Below, piece by piece: positions 16,736-26,334 of a DNA stretch of 43,363 nt. Source of the DNA: Acidobacteriota bacterium (GTDB lineage Bacteria > Acidobacteriota > Terriglobia > Terriglobales > Acidobacteriaceae); assembly GCA_021785495.1 (NCBI GenBank), contig JAJYFB010000010.1, positions 1 through 43,363 of the forward strand, in the 5' to 3' direction. Every line of letters starts with the position of its first letter. Position 1 is the stretch's first letter. The position numbers were made by a program, and so were the translations under genes. The notes under the pieces were generated by a model that saw nothing but the letters and a program-made list of their open reading frames with translations, searched no databases and had not been told where the DNA came from.

Positions 16736-17938
16736 CTACTCGGCCGAGGCATCGCCGGGAGGTTCCGGCGGCGCCGCATCCGCTGTGCGGTTTGCCTGCG
16801 GGGCGCGATGCGCCTCCCAGATTTGCCAAAGCGGACCGCGCGTGATGAGAAAGCGATAGAACCCGACAACGGCGGCCGTGTTGAGCAGGAGCAGCGCACC
16901 GATGGGCGCGCCAATCCGGTCAATCAGCGGAAGGCGCGTGGTCAGGCTGGCCAGCGCGATCAAAAGCACGAGCAATTGAAGGCCGGCCAGCGCGGCGTAG
17001 AAGTGCGAGCCGCCGGCCAGAAACATGGAGGCGAGCAGCGCCGAAAGAATCAGGTACGGAACAAAAAGACGCAGGATTTTGTGGGAAAAAAGCTGAAAGA
17101 AGACGCGATTGCGCGGACTCAGCACCCAGGGCGCCATCTGCATGAGCTGAAAGTTGCCGGCCAGGGTGCGCACCTTGCGATGAAACTCGTCGCCGGTTTT
17201 CTTCGGCCACTCGTCGTAGACGTAGGCGCGGGGTTCGAGCACGGAGCGGTAGCCCTGGCGAATGATCGAGAGCGGCTGGAACATGTCGTCCAGAATGATG
17301 CCCTCCGGCTGCGGGACGGCGAGCGAGCGGCGCACGGCGTAGAAGCCTCCATAGACGCCGACCGGCGAGTCGTAGCTGGCCTCGCACTTGCGAATCCATT
17401 GCTCGTAGCGCCAGTAGAGGCCGCCGACCGCGCCGGCCACGGGCTGGTGCCTGTCGTCGACCAGAACCAGCTCGCCAGCTACGCAGCCGACCTTGGGATC
17501 GGCGAAGCGGTTCATCAGGCTCTGGATGGCCCCCGGCGCGATGCGCGGGCGAATATCGACGAAGAGCAGCATCTCGGCCGTCGCCGCCCTCATGCCGGCG
17601 TTGAGGGCGACCGCCTTGCCGCAGTGCTCGTCGAGCACGATCGTCTGGAGGCGCGGATCGGAGAGGCTGGTGAGAAATTCAGCGCTGCCGTCGGTCGATC
17701 CGTCGGAAACCACGATGATTTCTTCGACGTTGGGATAGTCCAGTTGGAAGAGGTGGTGCATCTTCCAGGGAAGATGCGCCATGCCGTTGCGCACCGCGAG
17801 CACAATGCTGACGCCGGGGCGGATGGGCGCAACCGAAGAATGCCGTTTGAGCCACCGGGCGCAAGCCCACATGACCAGTGGATACCCGATGTAGGCATAG
17901 AACACGATGCCCAGGGAGATCCACAGTGCGGCTTTCAT
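16736..17938 (-). CDS. Glycosyltransferase family 2, membrane-bound
   Basis: 'GVSIVLAVRNGMAHLPWKMHHLFQLDYPNVEEIIVVSDGSTDGSAEFLTSL' plus C-terminal TM helices; start overlaps upstream stop (ATGA). Confidence 0.92.
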   Translation of the reverse strand: MKAALWISLGIVFYAYIGYPLVMWACARWLKRHSSVAPIRPGVSIVLAVRNGMAHLPWKMHHLFQLDYPNVEEIIVVSDGSTDGSAEFLTSLSDPRLQTIVLDEHCGKAVALNAGMRAATAEMLLFVDIRPRIAPGAIQSLMNRFADPKVGCVAGELVLVDDRHQPVAGAVGGLYWRYEQWIRKCEASYDSPVGVYGGFYAVRRSLAVPQPEGIILDDMFQPLSIIRQGYRSVLEPRAYVYDEWPKKTGDEFHRKVRTLAGNFQLMQMAPWVLSPRNRVFFQLFSHKILRLFVPYLILSALLASMFLAGGSHFYAALAGLQLLVLLIALASLTTRLPLIDRIGAPIGALLLLNTAAVVGFYRFLITRGPLWQIWEAHRAPQANRTADAAPPEPPGDASAE

Positions 17939-19311
17939 CGCGCGCCCCTTCCCAGCAGGATGGTCTTGACCGTCTCGAAAACGATGAGCAGATCGAGGCC
18001 TAATGACAGATGCTTGACATAGTAAAGATCGTACTCCAGTTTCCGTTTGGCCTCTTCCAGGCTGGCGCCGTAATGATACCGCACCTGGGCCCAGCCCGTA
18101 ATGCCGGGCCGGACCATGTGACGCAGATCGTAGAAGGGAATCTCTCTGGCCAGCCAGCCGACGAACTCGGGCCGCTCCGGCCGGGGACCGACGAAACTCA
18201 TGTCGCCGCGGATCACGTTCCACAACTGGGGAATCTCATCGAGCCGCCACTGGCGCATGAATTTGCCGATCGCGGTCACGCGCGCGTCGTTGGCCGTGGC
18301 CCATTGGGCGCCGCCGGCTTCGGCGTCATTGCGCATGGTGCGGAACTTGACGAGGGTGAACGGGCGGCCGTGACGGCCGACGCGCACCTGACGGAAAAAG
18401 ATGGGGCCAGGCGACGAAAGCCGCACCGCCAGCAGGATGAGCGGGAGCAGCGGCAGGCAGACCAGCAGGCCGGCCAGCGCAATGCCGAAGGAGATCAGCC
18501 GCCGGAGAACGTGCTTGACGAGACCCATCTGGAAGCCTTCGGTAAAGATCAGGCTGCTGGGCTTCAATCCCTCCAGCGGCAGCTTGCCTTCGAGCCGCTC
18601 GACGAGCGCATGGGCCTCGTCGATGATCCAACCCTTGTAGCGCAGATCCAGCAGTTCGCGCAGCGGCATGGCTCCGCGCCGGTCCTCGATGGCCACAATT
18701 ACGCGATCGACATGTGCGCCAAGCGCGGTCAGGGCGTTCAGTTCGGCGGCATAATCGGCAGGATCGCCCGCAGAGCCCACGCCCAGGCTTTCCTGCGGAA
18801 TCACTTCCATGCCGGCGTCGCGCCGTGTGCGCAGCAGCTCGATGGTGAACGCGGCGCGCTCGCCGTGGCCCAGAACGTACACCTTCTCCCGCAGCGCGGG
18901 AAGATGGCACACCCACTCGTAGATCGACCGCCAGGCCGGCAGTGTCACGGCGAGCATCGCCACGCCGGCGGCAAAGACGTTGCGCTGAAACTCGAACTGC
19001 GGATCCCAATAGAGAATCGCGGCCAGGACGAAGGAAAGCGCGCCCAGAACCAGAAACAGGCGAAAATAAATCTCCGAGCCGCCGGAGATATGCTGCGGCT
19101 CGTAGAGGTCGAAGTAGTAGGTCAGCAGCAGCACGAAGACCGTCAGGGCGGCGATCTTCAGCAGGCCACCCTCGTACAGGAGCGGAATCCAGGGATCGGG
19201 CCCCAACAAAAGAAAGGCGGCAAGCAGAAACGACCCGGCCACCAGGGGAACCTCGCCGAGCAGACGGACGACCGTGCGTGTCGAATAATAAACGTTGAAG
19301 ATCCGGATCAT
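17935..19311 (-). CDS. Sugar transferase, TIGR03013-like (XrtA/PEP-CTERM system)
   Basis: 'SSPGPIFFRQVRVGRHGRPFTLVKFRTMRNDAEAGGAQWA...RQWRLDEIPQLWNVIRGDMSFVGPRPERPEFV'. Confidence 0.92.
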   Translation of the reverse strand: MIRIFNVYYSTRTVVRLLGEVPLVAGSFLLAAFLLLGPDPWIPLLYEGGLLKIAALTVFVLLLTYYFDLYEPQHISGGSEIYFRLFLVLGALSFVLAAILYWDPQFEFQRNVFAAGVAMLAVTLPAWRSIYEWVCHLPALREKVYVLGHGERAAFTIELLRTRRDAGMEVIPQESLGVGSAGDPADYAAELNALTALGAHVDRVIVAIEDRRGAMPLRELLDLRYKGWIIDEAHALVERLEGKLPLEGLKPSSLIFTEGFQMGLVKHVLRRLISFGIALAGLLVCLPLLPLILLAVRLSSPGPIFFRQVRVGRHGRPFTLVKFRTMRNDAEAGGAQWATANDARVTAIGKFMRQWRLDEIPQLWNVIRGDMSFVGPRPERPEFVGWLAREIPFYDLRHMVRPGITGWAQVRYHYGASLEEAKRKLEYDLYYVKHLSLGLDLLIVFETVKTILLGRGAR

Positions 19312-20288
19312 TCCGCTTCCTGCTGCGCGTTTTCCGCTTCCGCTGCCGTTTTTTTGTCCTTCTTTCCGTAGTAATAGTAGTCGTAGTACGACTCGCGGCG
19401 CGGAGGATTCTTGATGTCGTTAAGCACGATGCCCAGAATGTGCGCATTGGCAAAGCTCGCTTGGGCGCGCTGCGCGACTTCGAAGGTGGTTTGCGCTCCG
19501 CGCGCCACCAGAATCACGCCATCCGCCACACGGGCCAGATCCACTGCATCGGCGAAAACCAGAGCCGGTGGCGTGTCGATGAGGATCCAGTCGAACGACG
19601 AGGCCGCGCTGGTGAGCAGCGCCTCCACGCGACGGCTGTTGATCAGTTCCGAAGCGTTCTCGTGCTGCGTTCCCGTCGGGATGAAAGTGAGATTGGCCAG
19701 CGACGGCGCTTCGCCGCTGCCGGAGTCCGCCGCCGGCTCGCATCGCTGCATGACCGCATGCAGCGGCTCGCGTCCGGAAAGATAGTCCGCAAGGCCGATC
19801 TCGTTGGGCGCCCCGAGCAAGAAATTGAGCGAGGGACGCCGCAGGTCGCCGTCGATGAGCAAAATGCGATTGTTGTTGTTGCGGGCCAGACTCATGGCCA
19901 GATTGGCCGTTACAAAGCTCTTGCCCTCGGACGGCATGCCGCTGGAAACCAGAAGGGTTTTGAGCGGCATCTCCTTGCGCGCCTGATAGAGATGCGAGCG
20001 CAGGCCGCGAAACTGCTCCAGCCCGCGTCCGCGCTTTTCGAGCGCTGGAAACGAGGCGCGCACGATGTTCCAGGAGAACAAGGGGACAGCGGCGATGCCG
20101 GCAAACTCCTCTTCCGGCGGGAGTTCCAGAGGCAACTCGCCGGCCGTCGGCAGGGGCAATTCATGGGGCGCCGTCACCGGGGCTTCGCCGAGAACGGGCA
20201 TGGCCTCCTGGTCTGCGGGCGCAAACGGCTGTTGCTTCCGCTCGCGCTCGCGCTCGGCGCGCAAAAGAGCTTCGTAGATATAACTCAT
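19308..20288 (-). CDS. Bacterial tyrosine autokinase (XrtA-associated type)
   Basis: 'MSYIYEALLRAERER', Walker A 'VSSGMPSEGKSFVTANLAMSLA', Walker A' 'ILLIDGDLRRPS', Walker B 'ILIDTPP', C-terminal Tyr cluster 'YYDYYYYGKKDKK'. Confidence 0.92.
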   Translation of the reverse strand: MSYIYEALLRAERERERKQQPFAPADQEAMPVLGEAPVTAPHELPLPTAGELPLELPPEEEFAGIAAVPLFSWNIVRASFPALEKRGRGLEQFRGLRSHLYQARKEMPLKTLLVSSGMPSEGKSFVTANLAMSLARNNNNRILLIDGDLRRPSLNFLLGAPNEIGLADYLSGREPLHAVMQRCEPAADSGSGEAPSLANLTFIPTGTQHENASELINSRRVEALLTSAASSFDWILIDTPPALVFADAVDLARVADGVILVARGAQTTFEVAQRAQASFANAHILGIVLNDIKNPPRRESYYDYYYYGKKDKKTAAEAENAQQEAE

Positions 20289-21217
20289 CGCGCACTGTCC
20301 TCCGGTTCGTCAAGCGGTCCGTGAAAGGGGGTCATGAACTGCGAAATCGCTTGGTCCGGCCCGTGGTCTCCCCGTTGGCCGGCGTGTCCGGTAGAAAGCA
20401 CGAACGATTGCTGGTCGAGATTGAGTTCTTCGCTCACGGTGTCGATGATCTTCGGAGAGATGGGCAGCGACTCGCCGGCATAGGCGCAGAGCATGGCGTG
20501 CTCGCAGATCAGGTTGATCAGGCGCGGAATGCCTTTGGCGATGGCGTGGACGCGCTGCATCGCAGCGGGCGTGAACAGGGGCTGCATCGCGCCGGCGATG
20601 CGCAGCCGCTCGGAGATGTAGATGGGCGTCTGCGCGGCGGTCAGCGGATGCGTCTTGCACCAGACCGCGATGCGCTGCCGCAACTGGCGGACGCGCGCAT
20701 CCTGCAGCTTCTGTTCCAGCTCGGGCTGGCCGGAGAGCACAATCTGCAGCAGCTTGTCCGAGGAGGTCTCCAGATTCGTCAGCAGGCGAATCTCTTCGAG
20801 CAGTTCCCAGGAGAGGTTCTGCGCCTCGTCGACGGCGATCACGCACAGGCCGCCCTCGCGATAGCGCTCGATCATCCAGCGGTTCAGCTCGATCAACATG
20901 CCGGCCTTGGTGCGCCGCTCGATGGGAATGCCGAACTCGGTAAGCACAAATTCGAGAAAATCGTTGACATCGAGGCGCGGGTTGAAGACGAAGGCCGAGG
21001 AGACGCGCACCTTGACGAAGGTGCCGAGGACCGCCTTGAGCAGCGTCGTCTTGCCTGTGCCCACTTCGCCGGTCAGGACGACAAAGCCGCGACGCGAGGC
21101 GATTCCGTATTGCAGCGAGGCCAGTGTCTCGCGAATCTGCGGCAACAGGCACAGAAAGCGCGGATCCGGGCTGGTTCCGAAGGGCGAGGCGCGAAGACCG
21201 AAGTTCTTTTCGTACAT
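20285..21217 (-). CDS. ExeA-like AAA ATPase (XrtA/PEP-CTERM-associated)
   Basis: 'MYEKNFGLRASPFGTSPDPRFL', 'GFVVLTGEVGTGKTTLLKAVL', 'VIAVDEAQNLSWELLEEIRLLTNLET'. Confidence 0.92.
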   Translation of the reverse strand: MYEKNFGLRASPFGTSPDPRFLCLLPQIRETLASLQYGIASRRGFVVLTGEVGTGKTTLLKAVLGTFVKVRVSSAFVFNPRLDVNDFLEFVLTEFGIPIERRTKAGMLIELNRWMIERYREGGLCVIAVDEAQNLSWELLEEIRLLTNLETSSDKLLQIVLSGQPELEQKLQDARVRQLRQRIAVWCKTHPLTAAQTPIYISERLRIAGAMQPLFTPAAMQRVHAIAKGIPRLINLICEHAMLCAYAGESLPISPKIIDTVSEELNLDQQSFVLSTGHAGQRGDHGPDQAISQFMTPFHGPLDEPEDSAR

Positions 21218-21219
21218 GA

Positions 21220-22740
21220 TTACCCGCGCGCGCTTTCCGCCGGAGCCGCCGCTCCGGCAAAGTCCGCCTTGCCCTCCGCATCCCTGGCCAGGGTGGGTAC
21301 ATCGTTGACATGCGAAAGCACGGCGAGCGTTGGCAGTTTGGTGAACGCCCAGACGTCCAGTTCCGTGCGCAACGTCGTATCGCGATACTCGAGCAGGGCG
21401 GCGATCAGCAGCCCCAGAGCCAGACCTGCGGCCAGTCCGGCGGCGGCAAATTTGGGGCGGCTGGGAAAAGACGGCGAATCGGGCAGGTTCGGCGGATCCA
21501 TCACGCGGAACTGCTCCCCCTCCTGGCGCTGTTCGAGAGCCATCGCCATCGAGGATTCGTTCATCTTCTTCAGCAGGCTGTTATAAAACTCCAGGGCGAT
21601 GTCGTGATCGCGTGTGACTTTTTTGTATTCCTCTTCGACAATGGGACTCGATTCGATGCGCGACTCGTAGCTCTGAATCTGCTGCTTGATCTTGTCCTGC
21701 TCCTGCTTGCCGACGACGATGGCCCGCTGCACGGCCTTCAGTTGAGCCAGCGATTGCGCAAGCTGCGGGGATTCGGAGGAAGAATTGGCGGCAGCCGGCT
21801 TGGCGGCTGCGGCTGCGGCGGTGGGCGCATGCGCCATCGCGGCCCGCAGTTCGCTGATCCTCCGGTTCACCTCGCGCACATCCGGATAATCCGGCGTGTA
21901 CTGCGCTTCCAGGCTCTTCTTCTGGGCTTCCAGCGCCTGAAGTTCCTTCAACTGCTCGCTGGGCGAAACTGGATTTCCGCCCGTGTCGCTGCCGGCGTCA
22001 TGCACATCGCGCTTGATGGCCGCAATGTTGGCCTCGATGAAGGTTTCATTCTCTCCCAGCCGTTCGAGCGATTGTGTGGAGGCGTCCAGTTGCCGCGTCA
22101 GCGCCTCGAGCGTGCCTTCGTTGGAGGATTGCTGATCCGGGAGCCGGCCGAGATACTTGCTCTCGAACTCCGCCAGTTTGGCATCCTGTGCGTCCAGATT
22201 GGCCTTGGCGTCGGCCAGTTGCTGCTTGAGAAACTCCGTGGTGCCCTCGGCGGTCTGCTCGCGGGCGTCCAGGTTCTCGCTGACAAACATCGAGGTGATC
22301 TCGCCGCAGACCTGCTGGGCGGTGTGCGGGTCGGAGAACTCGAAGGTGATGTAAAACCCGGCGCGGGCGCCGGCCGTCACCGGCTTGACCTGAATCGCGG
22401 TGCGCGTGGCGGCGACGCGCGAGTCCATGTCCGCGCCTTTGCCCGCGAAGAGGTTGAAGCGCTGGATGATCGGCTCCAGCCGGGTGCGGCTCAGAATCTG
22501 CTCGCGCAGCGAGGCCAGCCGTTCGCCCAGATCTTCGGTGAGAATCGGCGTCACGTAATCGGTGGGCACCCGCTGCTGCTCGATCAGCACCAGCGTCTGC
22601 GAGGTGTAGCGCGGAGCAATCCAGTAGGTCAGGGCGATGGCCGTGCCCAGGCACACCACAACGCAGACGAGCATCAGCCAGAACCTGCGCTTGAAGATGT
22701 CCACATAGTCGCGCGTTGTCAATTCGCGATGCCCGAGCAT
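21220..22740 (-). CDS. Polysaccharide chain-length determinant (Wzz/GumC-like)
   Basis: 'LTTRDYVDIFKRRFWLMLVCVVVCLGTAIALTYWIAPRYTSQTLVLIEQQRVP', coiled coil, C-terminal TM; ATG behind GGAGG. Confidence 0.9.
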   Translation of the reverse strand: MLGHRELTTRDYVDIFKRRFWLMLVCVVVCLGTAIALTYWIAPRYTSQTLVLIEQQRVPTDYVTPILTEDLGERLASLREQILSRTRLEPIIQRFNLFAGKGADMDSRVAATRTAIQVKPVTAGARAGFYITFEFSDPHTAQQVCGEITSMFVSENLDAREQTAEGTTEFLKQQLADAKANLDAQDAKLAEFESKYLGRLPDQQSSNEGTLEALTRQLDASTQSLERLGENETFIEANIAAIKRDVHDAGSDTGGNPVSPSEQLKELQALEAQKKSLEAQYTPDYPDVREVNRRISELRAAMAHAPTAAAAAAKPAAANSSSESPQLAQSLAQLKAVQRAIVVGKQEQDKIKQQIQSYESRIESSPIVEEEYKKVTRDHDIALEFYNSLLKKMNESSMAMALEQRQEGEQFRVMDPPNLPDSPSFPSRPKFAAAGLAAGLALGLLIAALLEYRDTTLRTELDVWAFTKLPTLAVLSHVNDVPTLARDAEGKADFAGAAAPAESARG

Positions 22741-22757
22741 ACGCCTCCTTGCTGCGT

Positions 22758-24041
22758 TCAGTGCCTGAGATGAATCGGCTGGGGAGTGAACCCGACGCCA
22801 AAGCTGACCACCTGCCACAGGCTGGTTAAGAGATTCGAGGAGGCCGGAACGTTGGAAGATGCGGTCTGATCCGTCGCCGTGTAATTGGCGTAGACGGAAA
22901 GATACCTTCCCAGGTGGCGGGTTTCCTGCGTCGAACCGTACCAGGAGTTGAAGCTGCCCTGCTGCACGCTGCCGACGCCCGGAATGTTGACCGAGGACAG
23001 GGATTTGAGCGCGCTGGTGCGCATGTAGCCGCCGGCAAATTCCATCGTGAATTGACTTCCCACCCGGTGTCCGAACTGCCGGGCGAAACTGCCGGTAAAA
23101 TCGTCCATCTCCGCGCCGTAAAAGTAGCCGCCGCCGCCTTCGATGCCGCGGCTGTAATTCAGGTTGACATTGCCGGCCTTGTAGGCGCCGGCCAGTAGGG
23201 CGTTGATGGCAAGATTGGTGGATACGGGCTCCGGCGTGTTGGCTTCAATCACCGTCCACTGCGGGCCGGCCGAGACGCTGGTCGTGATGTGGCGGGACCA
23301 GGTCCGCTGCCAGCCGCCGGAGGTCGAGTGCGTATCGACGGTAAAACCGGTTCCCGAGTAAGTGAACTGGAAAAATGCGTACTGGCCGAAGAGCGAGTCC
23401 CGCGGGTCAACCACGTGGTTTAAGCTGCCGTGGACCGTGGCTGTTTTCGTGTCCAGACCGCCGCCGTTGGGAAAGAGAAACAGGTAGTAGCCGCCGCCGC
23501 CGCTCAACGCCGTGCGCGCGGTCAGCTTGTAGCTGGCGTTGGCCGTGCTGGAGTTGCTCACCATGTTCGTATTGACCGCGAAGACCGTCTCCGTGACCGA
23601 ACCCGACGGCTGGCTGATCGACTGGCCCGTGCCCGGCTGCCCGGTAAAGCCCGTCACCGGCGTACCGCGAAAATAGCCGACGGCGTCGGCAAGCTGAAGC
23701 GACAGACGCTTGCCGGCAAATCCCTGGCTCAGCGACAGGTTTTCGTACAGTCCGGAATCGACGCCCGTGCCGGAGACCCCCCAGCCGTCGCCGGCGCCGA
23801 AAAGAATCGAGGTAGGATGACTCTGGCTGGTGGTGGAATAGCCGAAATTTCCGGAAAGATAGGCCATCTGCCCGCTCGTGCCGTTGTAAAGGTCGGCCAT
23901 CTGCGAGTAAAAAGCCGAATAGGTCAGCGTTCCGCTGATGCCCAGGTCGAGCTTGCGCGGACTGATGGCCTCGGGCGCAACCTGGGCCCGGACAGGGGCG
24001 ACGGCTCCGAAAACGATCGCTGCTAGGAGGAAGACTTTCAT
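22758..24041 (-). CDS. Outer membrane beta-barrel protein of the EPS/exosortase locus
   Basis: Signal peptide 'MKVFLLAAIVFGAVAPVRAQ' and alternating aromatic/hydrophobic strands; conserved position next to Wza- and Wzz-like genes. Confidence 0.65.
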   Translation of the reverse strand: MKVFLLAAIVFGAVAPVRAQVAPEAISPRKLDLGISGTLTYSAFYSQMADLYNGTSGQMAYLSGNFGYSTTSQSHPTSILFGAGDGWGVSGTGVDSGLYENLSLSQGFAGKRLSLQLADAVGYFRGTPVTGFTGQPGTGQSISQPSGSVTETVFAVNTNMVSNSSTANASYKLTARTALSGGGGYYLFLFPNGGGLDTKTATVHGSLNHVVDPRDSLFGQYAFFQFTYSGTGFTVDTHSTSGGWQRTWSRHITTSVSAGPQWTVIEANTPEPVSTNLAINALLAGAYKAGNVNLNYSRGIEGGGGYFYGAEMDDFTGSFARQFGHRVGSQFTMEFAGGYMRTSALKSLSSVNIPGVGSVQQGSFNSWYGSTQETRHLGRYLSVYANYTATDQTASSNVPASSNLLTSLWQVVSFGVGFTPQPIHLRH

Positions 24042-24050
24042 CCCGTGACC

Positions 24051-24647
24051 TTATGGAACCACGACGGTGTCGCCAGCTTTGAGGGGAAGGTCGCAGGCCA
24101 GATTGCCCTGGAGCGCCTTCTTGTACTGTACTGGAATCCGCCGGCGCTTCCCGCCCTCGTCGCGCAGAATATAGATTTTCTTTTTGTTGGCGAATTCCGT
24201 CAGTCCGCCGGCGCTGCTGATGGCCTCAAGCAGGGTCATGTCGGGCGCCATCTCCACCGGGCCGGTCTTGCCCACCTCGCCGATCATGTAGATCACCTTG
24301 CTGTGAATCTGCGCCACGACCACGGAGACCACCGGATCCTGCACATAGGTTTTCAGCCCGGTGGTGATCTGTGCCGCCAGGCGAAGCGGCGTCAAGCCGG
24401 TTGCCTGCACGTCGCCCAGCAGCGGAAGGGTGATTTTGCCGTCGGGGCGGACCAGAAACGTGCCTGAGAGCGCTGGCTGCTGCCAGACGGCGATGGTCAA
24501 CTCGTCGTTGCCGCCGATGACGTACGTGTCGGCCGGGGCGGCCGGCGCTGTGGAGGCCGTCGGCTGCGCCGCGGACGGCTGGTTTTGCGCCGGGCACAGG
24601 AGCCCGGCCGCCAACAGTGCCATCGTCAGAAAAGTTCCAGTTTTCAT
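24051..24647 (-). CDS. Polysaccharide export protein (Wza-like, SLBB)
   Basis: 'DTYVIGGNDELTIAVWQQPALSGTFLVRPDGKITLPLLGDVQATGLTPLRLAAQITTGL...VYMIGEVGKTGPVEMAPDMTLLEAISSAGG' (approximate motif quote). Confidence 0.92.
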   Translation of the reverse strand: MKTGTFLTMALLAAGLLCPAQNQPSAAQPTASTAPAAPADTYVIGGNDELTIAVWQQPALSGTFLVRPDGKITLPLLGDVQATGLTPLRLAAQITTGLKTYVQDPVVSVVVAQIHSKVIYMIGEVGKTGPVEMAPDMTLLEAISSAGGLTEFANKKKIYILRDEGGKRRRIPVQYKKALQGNLACDLPLKAGDTVVVP

Positions 24648-24800
24648 CGTTCCACTCCGCTCCGCTCCAGCCCGTTCCGGGCGAACCCGCGCCTTCCGTC
24701 CGCTTGATACTCCGCGAGGCAGACCGAACCGGACCCCCAGGGACCGGCGCCGGCACAACCAGGCTCTTTTACGGCTTAAGGCCGGGGATAGACCAACTTG

Positions 24801-24821
24801 CGCGCAGGCACACCCTGCGCG
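24801..24821. other. Hairpin upstream of the minus-strand EPS operon
   Basis: CGCGCAGG-CACAC-CCTGCGCG perfect 8-bp stem about 150 bp upstream of the Wza-like start. Confidence 0.5.
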
Positions 24822-24925
24822 TTCCTCCCTCCCGTAGCAACCTGAGCGCCAAACTCACAACCGTGGAGGGAAGAGGATTGCTGCGCTCGCTCCATGGATT
24901 CCACAAACTTTAAGTAAACAACGTT

Positions 24926-25135
24926 GAGCCACTTGCAAAATGCACGGAACGATCACGGGATTTGCAAGGGCATGACCTGAGCCGTGCCGTACTCCCCCTG
25001 GAAGGAATGGGGCGGAAGAGGCGCTGTACAACCATGAAAAAGGAAGAAAAAACAACAAAATCCGTGGAAGCAGGGGCGAAAGCCCCATTGATTTCACTCG
25101 TCTTACGGCCCGGCGAAAGCCATGCCCGTGTGGCA
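24926..25135. repeat. Dispersed palindromic repeat, copy 1 (inverted-pair composite)
   Basis: GAGCCACTTGCAAAAT start; reverse-oriented module (AGGGCATGACCTGAGCCGTGCCGTA...CTGGAAGGAATGGGGC) then forward module (GGGGCGAAAGCCCCATTGATTTCACTCGTCTTACGGC). Confidence 0.7.
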
Positions 25136-25197
25136 AAACCCTGCTCGGTCGAGCTTTTCAGCAGCCACTCAATGCCGGCTCATTTCGATTTCCGAGC

Positions 25198-25229
25198 GCC
25201 GCGGTCGACTTGTGCCGCGGTCAACTTGT
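25198..25229. repeat. 16-bp tandem duplication upstream of the exosortase operon
   Basis: GCCGCGGTCGACTTGT then GCCGCGGTCAACTTGT (1 mismatch). Confidence 0.85.
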
Positions 25230-25413
25230 GTTGCGCCCGAAAGGAAAAAATTTTCCCTCCGGCGAGGACGCGCCTTTCTCAAGGATCATCGTATCATAGG
25301 GAAAATTGCTTTTGGTTTTTACCATCCGGCCTGTTTTTTGCTCCTCCCGCCGCACGAACCCGGCTGCCTGATCCTGGTTTGCCTGCGGCAATCGAATTGC
25401 TCAATTATCCTCA

Positions 25414-26334
25414 ATGGAGCGTGCCAGCAATCCGATGACGACAGCCACGACGCAGAACCGGACGGAGCGCCCGAAGCGGGCCAGAGTCTGGCCGGCGGCA
25501 GACGGGAAGCTTCTTGGGGGCTCCCTGCTGATCGCCGTTCTGGCCGCAGGCGTCTACTTTCGCGTCCTGGCCAAGCTGGTCTTTGACTGGTGGCAGATTC
25601 CCGACTTCTCCCACGGTTTTCTGGTCCCGCCCTTTGCGGCCTATGTGCTATGGAAAAAGCGGGATCGCCTTGCGTCCACGCGCATGGCTCCCTCGTGGAG
25701 CGGCGTCGTGGTGGTGCTCGCCGGGCTCGTCCTTCTGCTTCTGGGCGTCTACGGCGCCGAGCTGTTTCTCTCCCGCGTCTCGCTGATTGTCGTGCTGGCG
25801 GGGCTGGCGCTGGGCTTTGGCGGATCGAAGCTGCTGGCCGAGATGCGTTTCGCCCTTCTGGTTCTGCTGCTGGCCATCCCCATTCCGGCCATCGTCTACA
25901 CGCAGATCACCTTTCCGTTGCAGATTCTGGCCTCCAGGCTGGCCAGCGCCATGCTGCCGCTGTTCGGTGTTCCGGTTCTGCGCGATGGCAACATCATCCG
26001 GCTTCCCGCCATGAGCCTGGAGGTGGCCGAGGCGTGCAGCGGCATTCGCTCGTTGATGAGCCTGCTGACGCTGGCCATTTTCTACGGTGATTTTCTGGAC
26101 CGGAGCCGGTGGCGGCGCACGACACTGGCCCTGGCCAGCGCCCCGATCGCCATCGCCGCCAACGCGGTGCGCATTGTCGGCACCGGGCTGGCCGTTCAAT
26201 ACTGGGATCCGGACCAGGCGATGGGATTTTTTCACGAGTTCTCCGGCTGGGTGATCTTCCTGGTCTCGCTGGCCTGCCTGATGGCCTTTGATCGGGCGCT
26301 CGGTTGGTGCGCAGGCGAAGGGCGGGCGGCATGA
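25414..26334 (+). CDS. Exosortase
   Basis: Polytopic; catalytic triad context 'VAEACSGIRSLMSLLTLA' (Cys), 'NAVRIVGTG' (Arg), 'GFFHEFSGWVIF' (His). Confidence 0.95.
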   Translation: MERASNPMTTATTQNRTERPKRARVWPAADGKLLGGSLLIAVLAAGVYFRVLAKLVFDWWQIPDFSHGFLVPPFAAYVLWKKRDRLASTRMAPSWSGVVVVLAGLVLLLLGVYGAELFLSRVSLIVVLAGLALGFGGSKLLAEMRFALLVLLLAIPIPAIVYTQITFPLQILASRLASAMLPLFGVPVLRDGNIIRLPAMSLEVAEACSGIRSLMSLLTLAIFYGDFLDRSRWRRTTLALASAPIAIAANAVRIVGTGLAVQYWDPDQAMGFFHEFSGWVIFLVSLACLMAFDRALGWCAGEGRAA

